DNA of 55,279 nt. Source: Antarcticimicrobium sp. (GTDB lineage Bacteria; Pseudomonadota; Alphaproteobacteria; Rhodobacterales; Rhodobacteraceae). A model generated the notes under the pieces. That model did no database searches. It was not told where the DNA came from and saw only the letters and a list, made by a program, of their open reading frames with translations. Numbering within the stretch: the stretch's first letter is position 1; each line of letters starts with the position of its first letter. Below are positions 16,545-25,322 of the stretch, piece after piece. The position numbers and the translations under genes were made by a program. The stretch covers positions 1 through 55,279 of the forward strand of contig NZ_JARGPK010000025.1 in assembly GCF_029212575.1 (NCBI RefSeq). Direction: 5' to 3'.

Positions 16545-17570
16545 TTACATCAGCCCTGCTTTTTCGCGCATGATGTCCATCAGGTCTTTTCCGATGACCT
16601 CGTCCATCACCGGCCAAACCTGCTCACGCGCGACAGTGGCGATCCTTGCCAGCTGTTCATCGGTCGGCACAATGACCTTGATACCGGCCTCGGACATCAG
16701 ATCCATGTATTTCTGATCTTCGCCGCGCGCCAGGTCAAGGCTGGCCAGCGCCGCGCCCTCGACCGCGTCGCGGATGATCTGCTGATCCGCTTTCGACAGG
16801 CCGTTGAACGCATCGGTGTTGGCAAAGACGAAGGAGTTCTGGAAATGGGTGTTGAACTGTACCCAGCACTCCGTCACATCGCGGTGGGTTGTCCAGGTAT
16901 TGTAGGGCTGTCCGCCGACCTGCGCATCCACCAGCCCGGTTTGCAGCCCGAGATAAAGCTCACCCCAGGGCACCGGCGTCGGCTCGAAACCCAAAGCGGC
17001 GACCATGTTCTGCCAGGCCTGGTTTCCCGGCGGAAACCGCATCTTGATCCCGCTGTTCGATGCGGCGTCGAACACGTTCTCGGGGCATTCGCGGAATCCT
17101 CCGCCACCGAAGCCTTGCGCCACCACGCCCAGGGTCGTCATGCCGTTTTCACCCATCAGCTCGCTCATCATGTTGAACAGATAGGGATCATCGCTGAAAT
17201 AGGCCTGCTCCACTTCGGCGAAATTCATCACCGAATAGGGCAGAACGCGGATCTGAAGGCGCGGATCATAAGAGGGAGAGACCGGCTGGCTGGCAAACTC
17301 CACCACGCCGCGCACGACCTGTTCGTTGACCTCGACCCAATCGCCGAGCTGCCCGGCCGGGAAAAGCTTGAAGGCGATGCGGCCTTCGGTTTTCTCTTCG
17401 ATTTCGGCGATGATCGCCTTGGTCGTGGTATCCACGATCGAGTCGACCGGGAAGGAATGCGACCATTTGAACGTATGTTCCTGGGCCTGCGCCGAACCGG
17501 CGGCGACGCCCAACATCAGCACCGCCGATGCGACTGCACCAATGACGCGCTTCAACCTTGGTATCTCCAT
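16545..17570 (-). CDS. TRAP transporter solute-binding protein (DctP family)
   Basis: This 341-residue periplasmic protein binds an organic-acid ligand for a TRAP transporter. Signal peptide residues 1-28 end in GSAQAQ. DctP family segments are FKWSHSFPVDSI, FPAGQLGDWVEVNEQVVRG and the carboxylate-binding Arg region SGIKMRFPPG followed by PVPWGELYLGLQTGLVDAQ. The start is fixed by AGGAGGTT seven bases or so before ATG 17570; an ATG at 17687 is too far upstream. It is separated from dctQM by 2.6 kb, with the LysR and enolase-superfamily genes between. Confidence 0.9.
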   Translation of the reverse strand: MEIPRLKRVIGAVASAVLMLGVAAGSAQAQEHTFKWSHSFPVDSIVDTTTKAIIAEIEEKTEGRIAFKLFPAGQLGDWVEVNEQVVRGVVEFASQPVSPSYDPRLQIRVLPYSVMNFAEVEQAYFSDDPYLFNMMSELMGENGMTTLGVVAQGFGGGGFRECPENVFDAASNSGIKMRFPPGNQAWQNMVAALGFEPTPVPWGELYLGLQTGLVDAQVGGQPYNTWTTHRDVTECWVQFNTHFQNSFVFANTDAFNGLSKADQQIIRDAVEGAALASLDLARGEDQKYMDLMSEAGIKVIVPTDEQLARIATVAREQVWPVMDEVIGKDLMDIMREKAGLM

Positions 17571-17689
17571 GACAACCTCCTTTGCCAATTCATTGATCAG
17601 AGTGCTCTTTAGGAAACCGCGCGGTGGAAAAGGCAGCCCCCATGGCAAGCTGGTAAGAACTATCGTGCAGCTACATTCAAAAGCCAAAT

Positions 17690-17726
17690 TGATAATATCG
17701 CTATTTTCATAGATTTGATTTATGAA
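17690..17726. promoter_or_regulatory. Candidate LysR operator before dctP
   Basis: TTCATA-N9-TATGAA (17706-17726) is a perfect interrupted palindrome. It is preceded by ATAATATCG (17692-17700), a word that recurs at 22219-22227 in the dctQM promoter. The site lies in the divergent region between dctP and the LysR gene. Confidence 0.45.
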
Positions 17727-17955
17727 CTATCGACATTCAGTGGCTGTATGCAACGTCATTGCGCAGCTTCCCGATCCGTCCCGGGATCGAACCAAATCGT
17801 CAGCGGACCCCGGCGCTTCGGCAAAGGCTGGCCAGGTCCGGGGAGGGCAGGAAAACGGTATCGGCATGCACATGGCTGCCCACTACCACGCGGAATTCCT
17901 GCGACGAATCCGGCGCAGGAATTGGGCTCTCAATCCGCCGGAAACCGCCACATAT

Positions 17956-17972
17956 ATGGAAAATTTTTCCAT
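17956..17972. promoter_or_regulatory. 17-bp palindrome before the LysR gene
   Basis: ATGGAAAA-T-TTTTCCAT is a perfect palindrome 36 bases before the LysR start. The position fits autoregulation. Confidence 0.45.
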
Positions 17973-18007
17973 TTCCACCAAAAGAAAAGACCTGCTTATA
18001 TTTTGCC

Positions 18008-18931
18008 ATGAAAACGAATCTCTCCATCCGCCAGCTTCAGACCTTTGCCGAAGTCATGCGTGCGGGCTCGATCTCCGAAGCGGCCCGAAGCCTGGGCCGC
18101 ACGCAACCCGCTGTCAGTTCAACGATTTCCGGTCTTGAACGGGAAATCGGATTCACGTTGTTCAATCGGGAACGCAAACGCCTGGATCCGAAGCCCGAGG
18201 CGCATTATTTCCTGGAAAAGGCAGAGGCGGTGCTCGACCTGCTGACCAAGGCCAGCCGCACCATCCAGGAGGTCGCCAATCTGAGCCGGGGCAGCCTGAG
18301 GATCGCCTGCAACCCGACGGCTTCGACCTATTTCATGCCGAACGCACTGGCGGAATTCCTGGCGGACAAACCCGAGGTCCAGGTCTCATTGATGATGCGG
18401 TCCTCGACCGTGGTGACCGATTGGATCGCATCACAACAATACGATATCGGGCTTGGAGAAGCGTCGGAAGAAGGCAGCACGATCAATGCCCAGCGCTTTG
18501 CACTGCGCTGTCTCTGCGCCATGCCCGAAGACAGTGCCCTTGCCGCGTGCGCCGTTGTCCGGCCAAAGGACCTGGCGCATTTGCCGCTGGCGCTGGTGCA
18601 TCAAAAGAACGCGCTTGGACCGAAAATCCGGCGGGCCTTCGAGGAGGCGGATGTCGACCTGAAGCACCGGGTCGAGTTTGAATCGATCCTGCCGGCGCTG
18701 CAATTGGTTTCCGAAGGCATGTGCTATCTGATCTGCGACAGTTTTTCGGCGCTGAGCCACCAGCGCCATCACAAGGGCAACAGCGGCATCGTGTTCCGCC
18801 CCTTTGAACCGGCGATCTACCTCGAAATTTCCCTGATGACGCCGGCAAACCGGCCGATATCACATCTCGCAGAAGAGTTTCGCGCCTGCTTGAGCCGCAA
18901 GCTCGAAGCCTATGTCGATTTTCGCGGATAG
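18008..18931 (+). CDS. LysR-family transcriptional regulator
   Basis: This 307-residue regulator has the N-terminal winged helix (LSIRQLQTFAEVMRAGSISE, then RTQPAVSSTISGLEREIGFTLF) and a LysR effector domain. I chose ATG 18008 since the frame upstream to 17759 has no homology-like content. It is divergent from dctP and convergent with the enolase-superfamily gene, hence the likely regulator of the TRAP and dehydrogenase genes around it. Confidence 0.9.
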   Translation: MKTNLSIRQLQTFAEVMRAGSISEAARSLGRTQPAVSSTISGLEREIGFTLFNRERKRLDPKPEAHYFLEKAEAVLDLLTKASRTIQEVANLSRGSLRIACNPTASTYFMPNALAEFLADKPEVQVSLMMRSSTVVTDWIASQQYDIGLGEASEEGSTINAQRFALRCLCAMPEDSALAACAVVRPKDLAHLPLALVHQKNALGPKIRRAFEEADVDLKHRVEFESILPALQLVSEGMCYLICDSFSALSHQRHHKGNSGIVFRPFEPAIYLEISLMTPANRPISHLAEEFRACLSRKLEAYVDFRG

Positions 18932-19010
18932 CGCGGAACAGCCAGGCGCAGCCGTCCGCGCCCGCCCCGGCTGAAATCTCGTCGGGGGGGCGTCGGGCTT
19001 GTTGAACCTG

Positions 19011-20129
19011 TCAGGCCGCGTAGTGGGCGGCGTATTTTGCCAGCTTGCTTTCGTCCAGTTCAATACCCAGCCCCGGACGGTCGGTAACCCGGATACTGGT
19101 GCCGTCGATCGCCAAGCTTCCCGGTGTCAGAATGTCGTCCTGAAGCCGCAGCGTGGACATCATCGCGGCGGTATAGGGGACCACGTTCGGCGTTGAGGCG
19201 GCGAATTGCAGGCTCGCGGCAACGCTCCCGCCGGTTTCGATCATGCTGTTGATGAAGATCGGAATATTGGCCGCTTCGGTAATGGCCGCGATCTTCTTGG
19301 CTTTCAGCAGCCCCTCGCTTTTTTGCAGTTTGACGCTGACGACATCCACCGCACCCGATTTCACCAGCGCCATGGCGTCATAGATGGAACAGAGGCTTTC
19401 ATCCGCACAGATCAGCGCGCCGGTGGCCTCGCGGACCTTGACCATCCCCTCCAGATCCCAGCGCGGCACCGGCTGTTCCACCCAGGCGAGGTTATAGGGT
19501 TCCATCCGTCGGATGCACTGGATCGCCACCTGCGGGCTCCAGCCCTGGTTGGCGTCCGGTATCAATACGCATTTGTCGCCAATGGCCTTGCGCACGGCCG
19601 CCACCCGCTCCACTTCCACGTCCGGCTCGTTGTGCCCGACCTTGATCATGACCGAGCGAAAGCCCCGGCGCATGGCCTCTTCGGCCTCCTTGACGTTGGT
19701 TTCGGCATCGCCGCCCATCAGCGGCCAGAGCAGCGGGAACTCTTCCCGCACCAGACCGCCCATCAACTGGTAGGCCGGGACGTTGAAATGCTTGCCAAGC
19801 AGATCGTACAGCGCAATGCCGACGGCGGCCTTGGCAAAGGCATTGGCCTTGATCGCGGCATCCATCCGCTGGTGGACCATTTCCACCGCCATCGGGTTCA
19901 TGCCCCGGATGGCCGGCGCAAGGATGTCCTTCAAGGTGCTGATCACCGATTGCGGCGTCTCTTCAGAGAACAGCGGCGACGGAGACGTGTCGCCGATGCC
20001 ATAAAGCCCGTTGTCCGTGTGCAGCTTGATCACGATGGAGTTGGCAGCGGTCAGCGTTCCCGAGGACACCACATAGGGCATGATCGTGGGCACGCTGACC
20101 GGGAAGATTTCAATTTCGGTGATTTTCAA
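19011..20129 (-). CDS. Mandelate racemase/muconate lactonizing-family enzyme (enolase superfamily)
   Basis: This 372-residue protein has the two-domain enolase-superfamily layout. Metal ligands are D192 (PDANQGW), E218 (VEQPVP) and D243 (CADESL); candidate acid/base lysines are K163 (MIKVG, where the first Lys of the usual KxK is Met) and K267 (VVSVKLQ). Members racemise, epimerise or dehydrate acids and amino-acid derivatives. Beside a TRAP importer and a three-subunit dehydrogenase plus RidA, an epimerase feeding the dehydrogenase is attractive, as in the hydroxyproline-betaine epimerase loci. The substrate is not determined. Confidence 0.85.
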   Translation of the reverse strand: MKITEIEIFPVSVPTIMPYVVSSGTLTAANSIVIKLHTDNGLYGIGDTSPSPLFSEETPQSVISTLKDILAPAIRGMNPMAVEMVHQRMDAAIKANAFAKAAVGIALYDLLGKHFNVPAYQLMGGLVREEFPLLWPLMGGDAETNVKEAEEAMRRGFRSVMIKVGHNEPDVEVERVAAVRKAIGDKCVLIPDANQGWSPQVAIQCIRRMEPYNLAWVEQPVPRWDLEGMVKVREATGALICADESLCSIYDAMALVKSGAVDVVSVKLQKSEGLLKAKKIAAITEAANIPIFINSMIETGGSVAASLQFAASTPNVVPYTAAMMSTLRLQDDILTPGSLAIDGTSIRVTDRPGLGIELDESKLAKYAAHYAA

Positions 20130-20176
20130 CTTGGAGCCTCATTTTCGGATCTGACCAGTATTCTGGCGGGGATGTC

Positions 20177-21484
20177 TCAGCGAACAACGCCGAGCAATTG
20201 CGGCAGGGCGAGCGACAGCGGCGCCCAATAGGTGGTGAGAAGGATGACCGGGATGGAGCCGAACAGGATCAGGATCATCGAGGTCTTGAACATCTTGTCG
20301 ATGGTCACCCTGCCGACCCGGGCTCCGACGTACATGATGCCGGCCATCGGCGGTGTCATCATGCCCATGCCCAGATTGGTGCCGATGATCGCGGCAAACT
20401 GGATCGGATGGATACCCAGCTTCAGCACCACCGGGTAAAGCAGCGGCGTCACCAGCAGGATGGCGCTCAGCTCATCCATCACCATGCCGGTGAAGATCAG
20501 CAGCAGGTTGATCAGCAGCAACAGCACCAGCGGGTTGGAGGACAGCGACAGAAGCATCTCGCTCACCTGCAGCGGCACCTGCTCCATGGTGTAGAGCCGG
20601 CCCAGCAGCGCGGCGAAGAAGGTCATCACGATCATGGTGCCGGTGCTGGCCACAGAAGTGCGCAGGGCGACCAGCATCTGCACCAGGCTCATGTCCCGGT
20701 AAACCACCAGGCTGAGGAAAGCCACGTAGAAGACCGCCACCGCCGCGGCTTCGGTCGGTGTCATGATGCCGCCATAGATGCCGCCCAGGATCACCACCGG
20801 CAGCATGATCGCGCCGATCGCCGGTTTGGTCTTGTCGCGCAGATCCAGCGCCACATCCCTGAAGGACATCGGCTCTGGCGGTTTCACGTCGGGCAGGCGC
20901 CGGACCATGATGAGGTTGAGAACACTGAACAGGCTGGCCAGCACGATCGCCGGCCCCACGGTCGCCAGAAAGCAGGCGGCAACCGATTGCCCGGTGACAA
21001 AGGCAAACATGATCATCGCCAGGCTGGGCGGGATCATCGTTGCCAGAACCGCCGCAGAGCTGATCAGGGCGGCGGAATAGCCGCGCGGATAGCCGTGTTT
21101 TTCCATCTGCGGGATCATGGTGGTGCCGATGGCGATCACCGATGAGGCTGCGGCCCCGGAAATCGCCCCGAAAACACAGGAGACCACGATGGCCACGATG
21201 CCCAGCCCGCCGCGCACCCTGCCGAACAGGGCGTTGGCAACGTCGATCAGCCGGCTGGCGACACTGCCCGCCGTGACCAGATAGCCCACCGCGATGAAAA
21301 AGGGCAGCGTCAGCAGGGTCACCGAGTTGAAGCTTGCAAATCCGGCAGGAAGCAGGAAGTCGGGGTTATAGTCCTTGGCCACGGCGACAAAGACGGTTGC
21401 GCCCAGAAAGCCGATGGCAATGGGAACGCCCGAAAAGATCAGCAAGGTGAAAATGACCAGGGAGGCGATGATAATCAGATCCAC
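20177..21484 (-). CDS. dctM: TRAP transporter large permease (DctM)
   Basis: This 435-residue protein with about 12 membrane segments is the Na+-driven transport subunit of a TRAP system. Typical segments are LLTLPFFIAVGYLV, GAISGAAASSVIAIGTTMIP and MTPTEAAAVAVFY, with LGMGMMTPPMAGIMYVGA in the second repeat. I chose GTG 21484 (VDLIIIASLVIF), which has GGAGAC upstream and overlaps the dctQ end by ten bases. Confidence 0.92.
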   Translation of the reverse strand: MDLIIIASLVIFTLLIFSGVPIAIGFLGATVFVAVAKDYNPDFLLPAGFASFNSVTLLTLPFFIAVGYLVTAGSVASRLIDVANALFGRVRGGLGIVAIVVSCVFGAISGAAASSVIAIGTTMIPQMEKHGYPRGYSAALISSAAVLATMIPPSLAMIMFAFVTGQSVAACFLATVGPAIVLASLFSVLNLIMVRRLPDVKPPEPMSFRDVALDLRDKTKPAIGAIMLPVVILGGIYGGIMTPTEAAAVAVFYVAFLSLVVYRDMSLVQMLVALRTSVASTGTMIVMTFFAALLGRLYTMEQVPLQVSEMLLSLSSNPLVLLLLINLLLIFTGMVMDELSAILLVTPLLYPVVLKLGIHPIQFAAIIGTNLGMGMMTPPMAGIMYVGARVGRVTIDKMFKTSMILILFGSIPVILLTTYWAPLSLALPQLLGVVR

Positions 21485-22056
21485 GTCTCGGTCTCCTTGC
21501 GATCCGAAATCAGTTCCAGATGGTCGCCATGCCCGGCCAGGATCGCGCGCAGGCATTGAATCGTTTCGATGAAGAAGTAGAACGCCATGAAAACAATCCC
21601 GTAGAAGATGGCGGCCTGGAAAAGGACGATGTCATAGGTGCTGCCCATGAAGGTCGATGACGACTGCTCGTGTCTTGTGAGGCCCCATTCGAAGTATCGC
21701 CATCCCCAGGGGATGATATAGGCCAGCAGGCCGAAGGAGATCAGGTTGCTGAGAAACTTCAGAACGATCACCTGGCGGGGGCTCTTGAAGACCAGATGCG
21801 ACAGATCCGCCGTGATGTGAATTCTTGCATGGGTTCCGTATGCCGCGCCGGAAAAGTAGAGCCAGAGCGCTGAATAGGCCGCGAGTTCCTGCACACCGAC
21901 GATGGAGGACTCGAAGAGGTAACGCATCACCACTTCGATCATTATGGCTGTCGTCGTCAGGATGATGGCGATGAGCATGATCAGCCGCTGCCCCTTCAAG
22001 AGCAGGTCCCAAACAAACCTGCCTGCGCGCACCGGATCTTTCCATTTGCTTGTCAT
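21475..22056 (-). CDS. dctQ: TRAP transporter small permease (DctQ)
   Basis: This 193-residue protein has four membrane segments, with the family motif VMRYLFESSIVGVQELAAYS near residue 50 and HITADLSHL after it. ATG 22056 (MTSKWKDPVRAG) fits the family; the longer frame from 22194 adds unrelated residues. First gene of the dctQ-dctM-enolase-superfamily operon. Confidence 0.9.
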   Translation of the reverse strand: MTSKWKDPVRAGRFVWDLLLKGQRLIMLIAIILTTTAIMIEVVMRYLFESSIVGVQELAAYSALWLYFSGAAYGTHARIHITADLSHLVFKSPRQVIVLKFLSNLISFGLLAYIIPWGWRYFEWGLTRHEQSSSTFMGSTYDIVLFQAAIFYGIVFMAFYFFIETIQCLRAILAGHGDHLELISDRKETETWI

Positions 22057-22644
22057 CGAGAGCTTTCCCTTTTTGCCGCCCGCAGTTCCGCTTTGTATCG
22101 CGCTCCAAATGTCTTTGTCCGACACCGGGGACGGGCGGCTTCGAAGAATGCAATCCGCTTGGATATGCAGCGATATTGCCGCCGCAGAGTTCATAAATGC
22201 AAATTAAAAAAATCTGCAATAATATCGTTTTCTCTTATGTTTTGCGGGTCGGGGAAAACCCCGACAGCCTTCGGTATCCCGGAGGTTTCCTGCACTCCGA
22301 ACGGGCGCGGCCACTGACGCGATCGGATTTTCTGTCCGGCTCGACAGAACCCCCCAAAGCCTCGGACATTGGCGGTGCCCCCGGACCTCGCGGCGCGGGT
22401 TTCCTTGGCGATGGCCGGACCGACCTGGCCCGATCCGGGCGAATGCGATCGCATCCAGCTTGCCTCGCGGCTTGGGAATCCGGGATGAACGGCGTTGCAT
22501 TATTGTTATGTTTCATTGGATTGGACCACACAAAGAATCTCCTGCCGAAATTTTGACGGCCATCAAGATACCGATGCGCCGGCTGTGGCAAACACGGCGA
22601 AACGCCTGGCAAGCCCGGGGGAAAACACCAAGGGGGGGAGTGGG
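22057..22644. other. Divergent promoter region between dctQ and the P450 operon
   Basis: No gene is seen. The left part is AT-rich and holds ATAATATCG (22219-22227), shared with the dctP promoter. The right part has an AT-rich patch near 22498-22530 that could hold the P450 promoter. I looked for an FNR-type TTGAT-N4-ATCAA box and found none; the nearest, TTG-N7-CAA at about 22526, has the wrong spacing. Confidence 0.4.
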
Positions 22645-24036
22645 ATGATGGACGGCAGCGGCGGCGGTCATGTGCATTTGCCTCCGAAACCAGAAGCCCG
22701 AAACGGTCGGGCCTCGGCCTGGTCGTATTACCATCTGTTCAAACGGGACATTCTTTCGGCGCTGCCCGCACGTCTCTACCGGGCGTGGATGGCCGAGATG
22801 CGCACGCCATTCTTCCGCTCCTACCTGTGCAACGACCGCGAGCTGGTGGATCTGGTCCTCAAGGACCGCCCCCGCGACTTTCCCAAGTCCGAGCGTATCC
22901 GGGTCGGGCTGAAGCCGCTGCTGGGTGAGGCGATCTTCATCTCTAACGGGGCGCTGTGGGAGCATCAGAGGCGCGTCATCGACCCCGCATTCGCGGGCGG
23001 GCGGCTTCGCACGGTTTTTCCGGCCATGTGGGACAGCGGGATGGCGGCGGTCGGGCGGTTGAAGCCGCTGGCCGACGGTCGCCCGGTCGAGATCGAGGAA
23101 CACAGCAGTCACGCCACGATGGACGTGATCTTTCGCGCCATGTTCTCGGTGCCGATCGACAGCGAGATCGCGCAGGCCGCGTTCAATGCGTTTCGCGCCC
23201 ACCAGACGGCGCAGCCGGTCGCCAATCTCGCGGCCGTGCTGCCGTTGCCGAAATGGATGCCGCGGTATCATTCGAAGCAGACCCGCCGCACCGCAAGCGC
23301 CATCCGCGGATTGGTCGCGCAACTGGTGGACGATCGCGCGCGGGCCATTGCTGCGGGCCGCGCCCCCGACGACATCGCCACCAAGATCATGACCACCCCG
23401 GACCCGGAGACCGGCCGGGTCTTTGAGCGCGGGGAGATGATCGACCAGATCGCGGTTTTCTTTCTGGCCGGGCATGAAACGACGGCCGCCGCGCTGGCCT
23501 GGGCGCTGTTCCTGCTGGCGCGCTATCCAGAGTGGCAGGACAGGCTCGCCGCCGAGGCGCAGGCGGAGATTGACCCGGACAAGATCTATTTCTCGACCAT
23601 GAGCCGGCTGAAAACGTCGCGCGCGGTGTTCCGCGAGGCGATGCGGCTTTATCCCCCGGTGCCGATGTTCGTCCGCGAGGCGGCCCGTGACGAAGAGTTC
23701 CGGGGGCGCCGCGTGCGCCGTGGCTCGCAGGTCGTCCTCAGCCCGTGGCACCTGCACCGCCATGAACGGTTGTGGGATCGGCCGGACGAATTCGATCCCT
23801 CTCGCTTCGAGACCCCGAACGGCAAGGCCTGTCTGCGTTCGGCCTATATCCCGTTCTCGGCCGGGGCGCGGGTCTGTCCCGGGTCGGCCTTTGCCATGAT
23901 CGAGGGGCCGCTGATCCTCTCGCTGCTGGTCCGTGCCTTCCGGTTCGACGAGGTTCCGGGACGCGAGCCGGTGCCGGTCGCGCATCTGACCCTGCGGGGA
24001 CGGGACGGCATCCATCTTGCGATCCGGCCCAGATAA
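22645..24036 (+). CDS. Cytochrome P450 monooxygenase
   Basis: This 463-residue haem-thiolate monooxygenase shows the I-helix AGHETT (275-280), the K-helix ExxR (EAMR, 331-334) and the haem loop FSAGARVCPG with ligand Cys411. The I-helix and haem loop resemble the bacterial relatives of fatty-acid/alkane P450s more than CYP153. No signal or membrane anchor is seen, and no ferredoxin or reductase partner lies nearby. ATG 22645 follows GGGGGAGTGGG. It is first of three same-strand genes, 52 bases before alkB. Its reaction needs O2, relevant to the Nod-like gene downstream. Confidence 0.92.
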   Translation: MMDGSGGGHVHLPPKPEARNGRASAWSYYHLFKRDILSALPARLYRAWMAEMRTPFFRSYLCNDRELVDLVLKDRPRDFPKSERIRVGLKPLLGEAIFISNGALWEHQRRVIDPAFAGGRLRTVFPAMWDSGMAAVGRLKPLADGRPVEIEEHSSHATMDVIFRAMFSVPIDSEIAQAAFNAFRAHQTAQPVANLAAVLPLPKWMPRYHSKQTRRTASAIRGLVAQLVDDRARAIAAGRAPDDIATKIMTTPDPETGRVFERGEMIDQIAVFFLAGHETTAAALAWALFLLARYPEWQDRLAAEAQAEIDPDKIYFSTMSRLKTSRAVFREAMRLYPPVPMFVREAARDEEFRGRRVRRGSQVVLSPWHLHRHERLWDRPDEFDPSRFETPNGKACLRSAYIPFSAGARVCPGSAFAMIEGPLILSLLVRAFRFDEVPGREPVPVAHLTLRGRDGIHLAIRPR

Positions 24037-24088
24037 CCCGCCGCCCGCCGGCTGATGAAACCCAGACACAAGGGATGTTTTTCACAGG

Positions 24089-25240
24089 ATGACCATGACC
24101 GAACGGGCGGCGCCCCGCATCGCGCATCTCAACGCCGCGCCCTATTGGCTGACCCTCACCTTCGTTCCGCTTGTGGTCCTCGCGGTCTTGCAGGGCGGCT
24201 GGACGATCCTGCTGATCCCGCTTTACGGCTGGGTCCTGATGCCGCTGCTGGATCTGCTGCTTGGCAAGAACCTGACCAATCCCGATCCCGACACCCCGGA
24301 CAAAGAACTGTTCTGGTTCCGGCTCCTGACCTGGATCTGGTTTCCGATCGAGATCGTCCTGGTGTTCGGAACGATATGGTATCTGACCCATGTGGGCGGC
24401 TTCGGCACGCTCGAAACCTTCGGGATCATGTTCGGCATCGGCGTCACCACCGGCACCGTCGGGATCGTCTATGCGCATGAGCTGTTCCACAAGCCCGGCT
24501 GGATCGAGCGAAACCTCGGTGATCTGCTCATGGCGCTGGTGCTCTACGGTCATTTCCGGACCGAGCATCTGCTGGTGCATCATCCCCATGTGGGGACCCC
24601 GCGCGATACCGTCACCGCGCGCTACAACGAAGGCTTCCTGCGGTTCTTTCCGCGTGTTCTGTGGCAGGGACCGGGCTCGGCCTGGCGGGCGGAAAAGGCC
24701 AGGCTGGCGCGCGCTGGCCGCTCGGCCTGGCATCCCTCGAACCCGATCTTCAAATACATCGGGCTTCAGGTCGGATTCCTTGCCCTGGCCTTTGTCATCG
24801 GCGGCTGGATGGCGGTGGGGCTGTTCGCGCTGCAAGCCGTCGTGGCGGTCTGGCAGCTGGAGCTGACCAACTACGTCGAACACTACGGTCTGACCCGGGA
24901 ATACCTTGGCGATGGCCGTTACGAGCCGGTGCAACCGCATCATTCGTGGGATTCGGCGCATCGGGTGTCCGGCCTGCTGCTGATCAACCTGCAACGCCAT
25001 GCCGACCATCACCTGCACCCGGCGCGCCGCTATCCACTGCTGCAGGTCTATGACGAGGCCGATGTTCCCCGGCTTCCCACCGGCTATCCGCCGATGACCG
25101 CGATGGCGATGATTCCGCCGCTATGGCGCCGGATCTTCAACCCCAGGGTCCGGGCCTGGCGCCGCCGGTACTATCCGCAGATCGAGGACTGGACGCCCTA
25201 CAAGTCGATGGCCTTGCCGATGCCACGCGGCGCCGGTTGA
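24089..25240 (+). CDS. alkB: Alkane 1-monooxygenase (AlkB family)
   Basis: This 383-residue integral membrane non-haem diiron hydroxylase oxidises medium-chain alkanes at the terminal carbon with O2, taking electrons from rubredoxin. All histidine boxes are present: HELFH (130-134), EHLLVHHPHVGTPRD (159-173), NYVEHYG (261-267) and LQRHADHH (301-308). Six membrane segments can be drawn. No rubredoxin or rubredoxin reductase is encoded here, so these come from elsewhere in the genome. The gene lies between the P450 and the Nod-like gene with short gaps (52 and 82 bases), implying co-transcription. Confidence 0.95.
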   Translation: MTMTERAAPRIAHLNAAPYWLTLTFVPLVVLAVLQGGWTILLIPLYGWVLMPLLDLLLGKNLTNPDPDTPDKELFWFRLLTWIWFPIEIVLVFGTIWYLTHVGGFGTLETFGIMFGIGVTTGTVGIVYAHELFHKPGWIERNLGDLLMALVLYGHFRTEHLLVHHPHVGTPRDTVTARYNEGFLRFFPRVLWQGPGSAWRAEKARLARAGRSAWHPSNPIFKYIGLQVGFLALAFVIGGWMAVGLFALQAVVAVWQLELTNYVEHYGLTREYLGDGRYEPVQPHHSWDSAHRVSGLLLINLQRHADHHLHPARRYPLLQVYDEADVPRLPTGYPPMTAMAMIPPLWRRIFNPRVRAWRRRYYPQIEDWTPYKSMALPMPRGAG

Positions 25241-25322
25241 ACCCCGACCGATCCGCAAAACCCGACCGAAAATCCGGCCGCAATGACGGCGCGACACCAA
25301 CAGAGAAGAACGGAAGACCCAG

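Noticed and set aside
22498-22560. FNR box before the P450 gene
   Set aside because: The best candidate TTG-N7-CAA has the wrong spacing and lacks the TTGAT/ATCAA arms.
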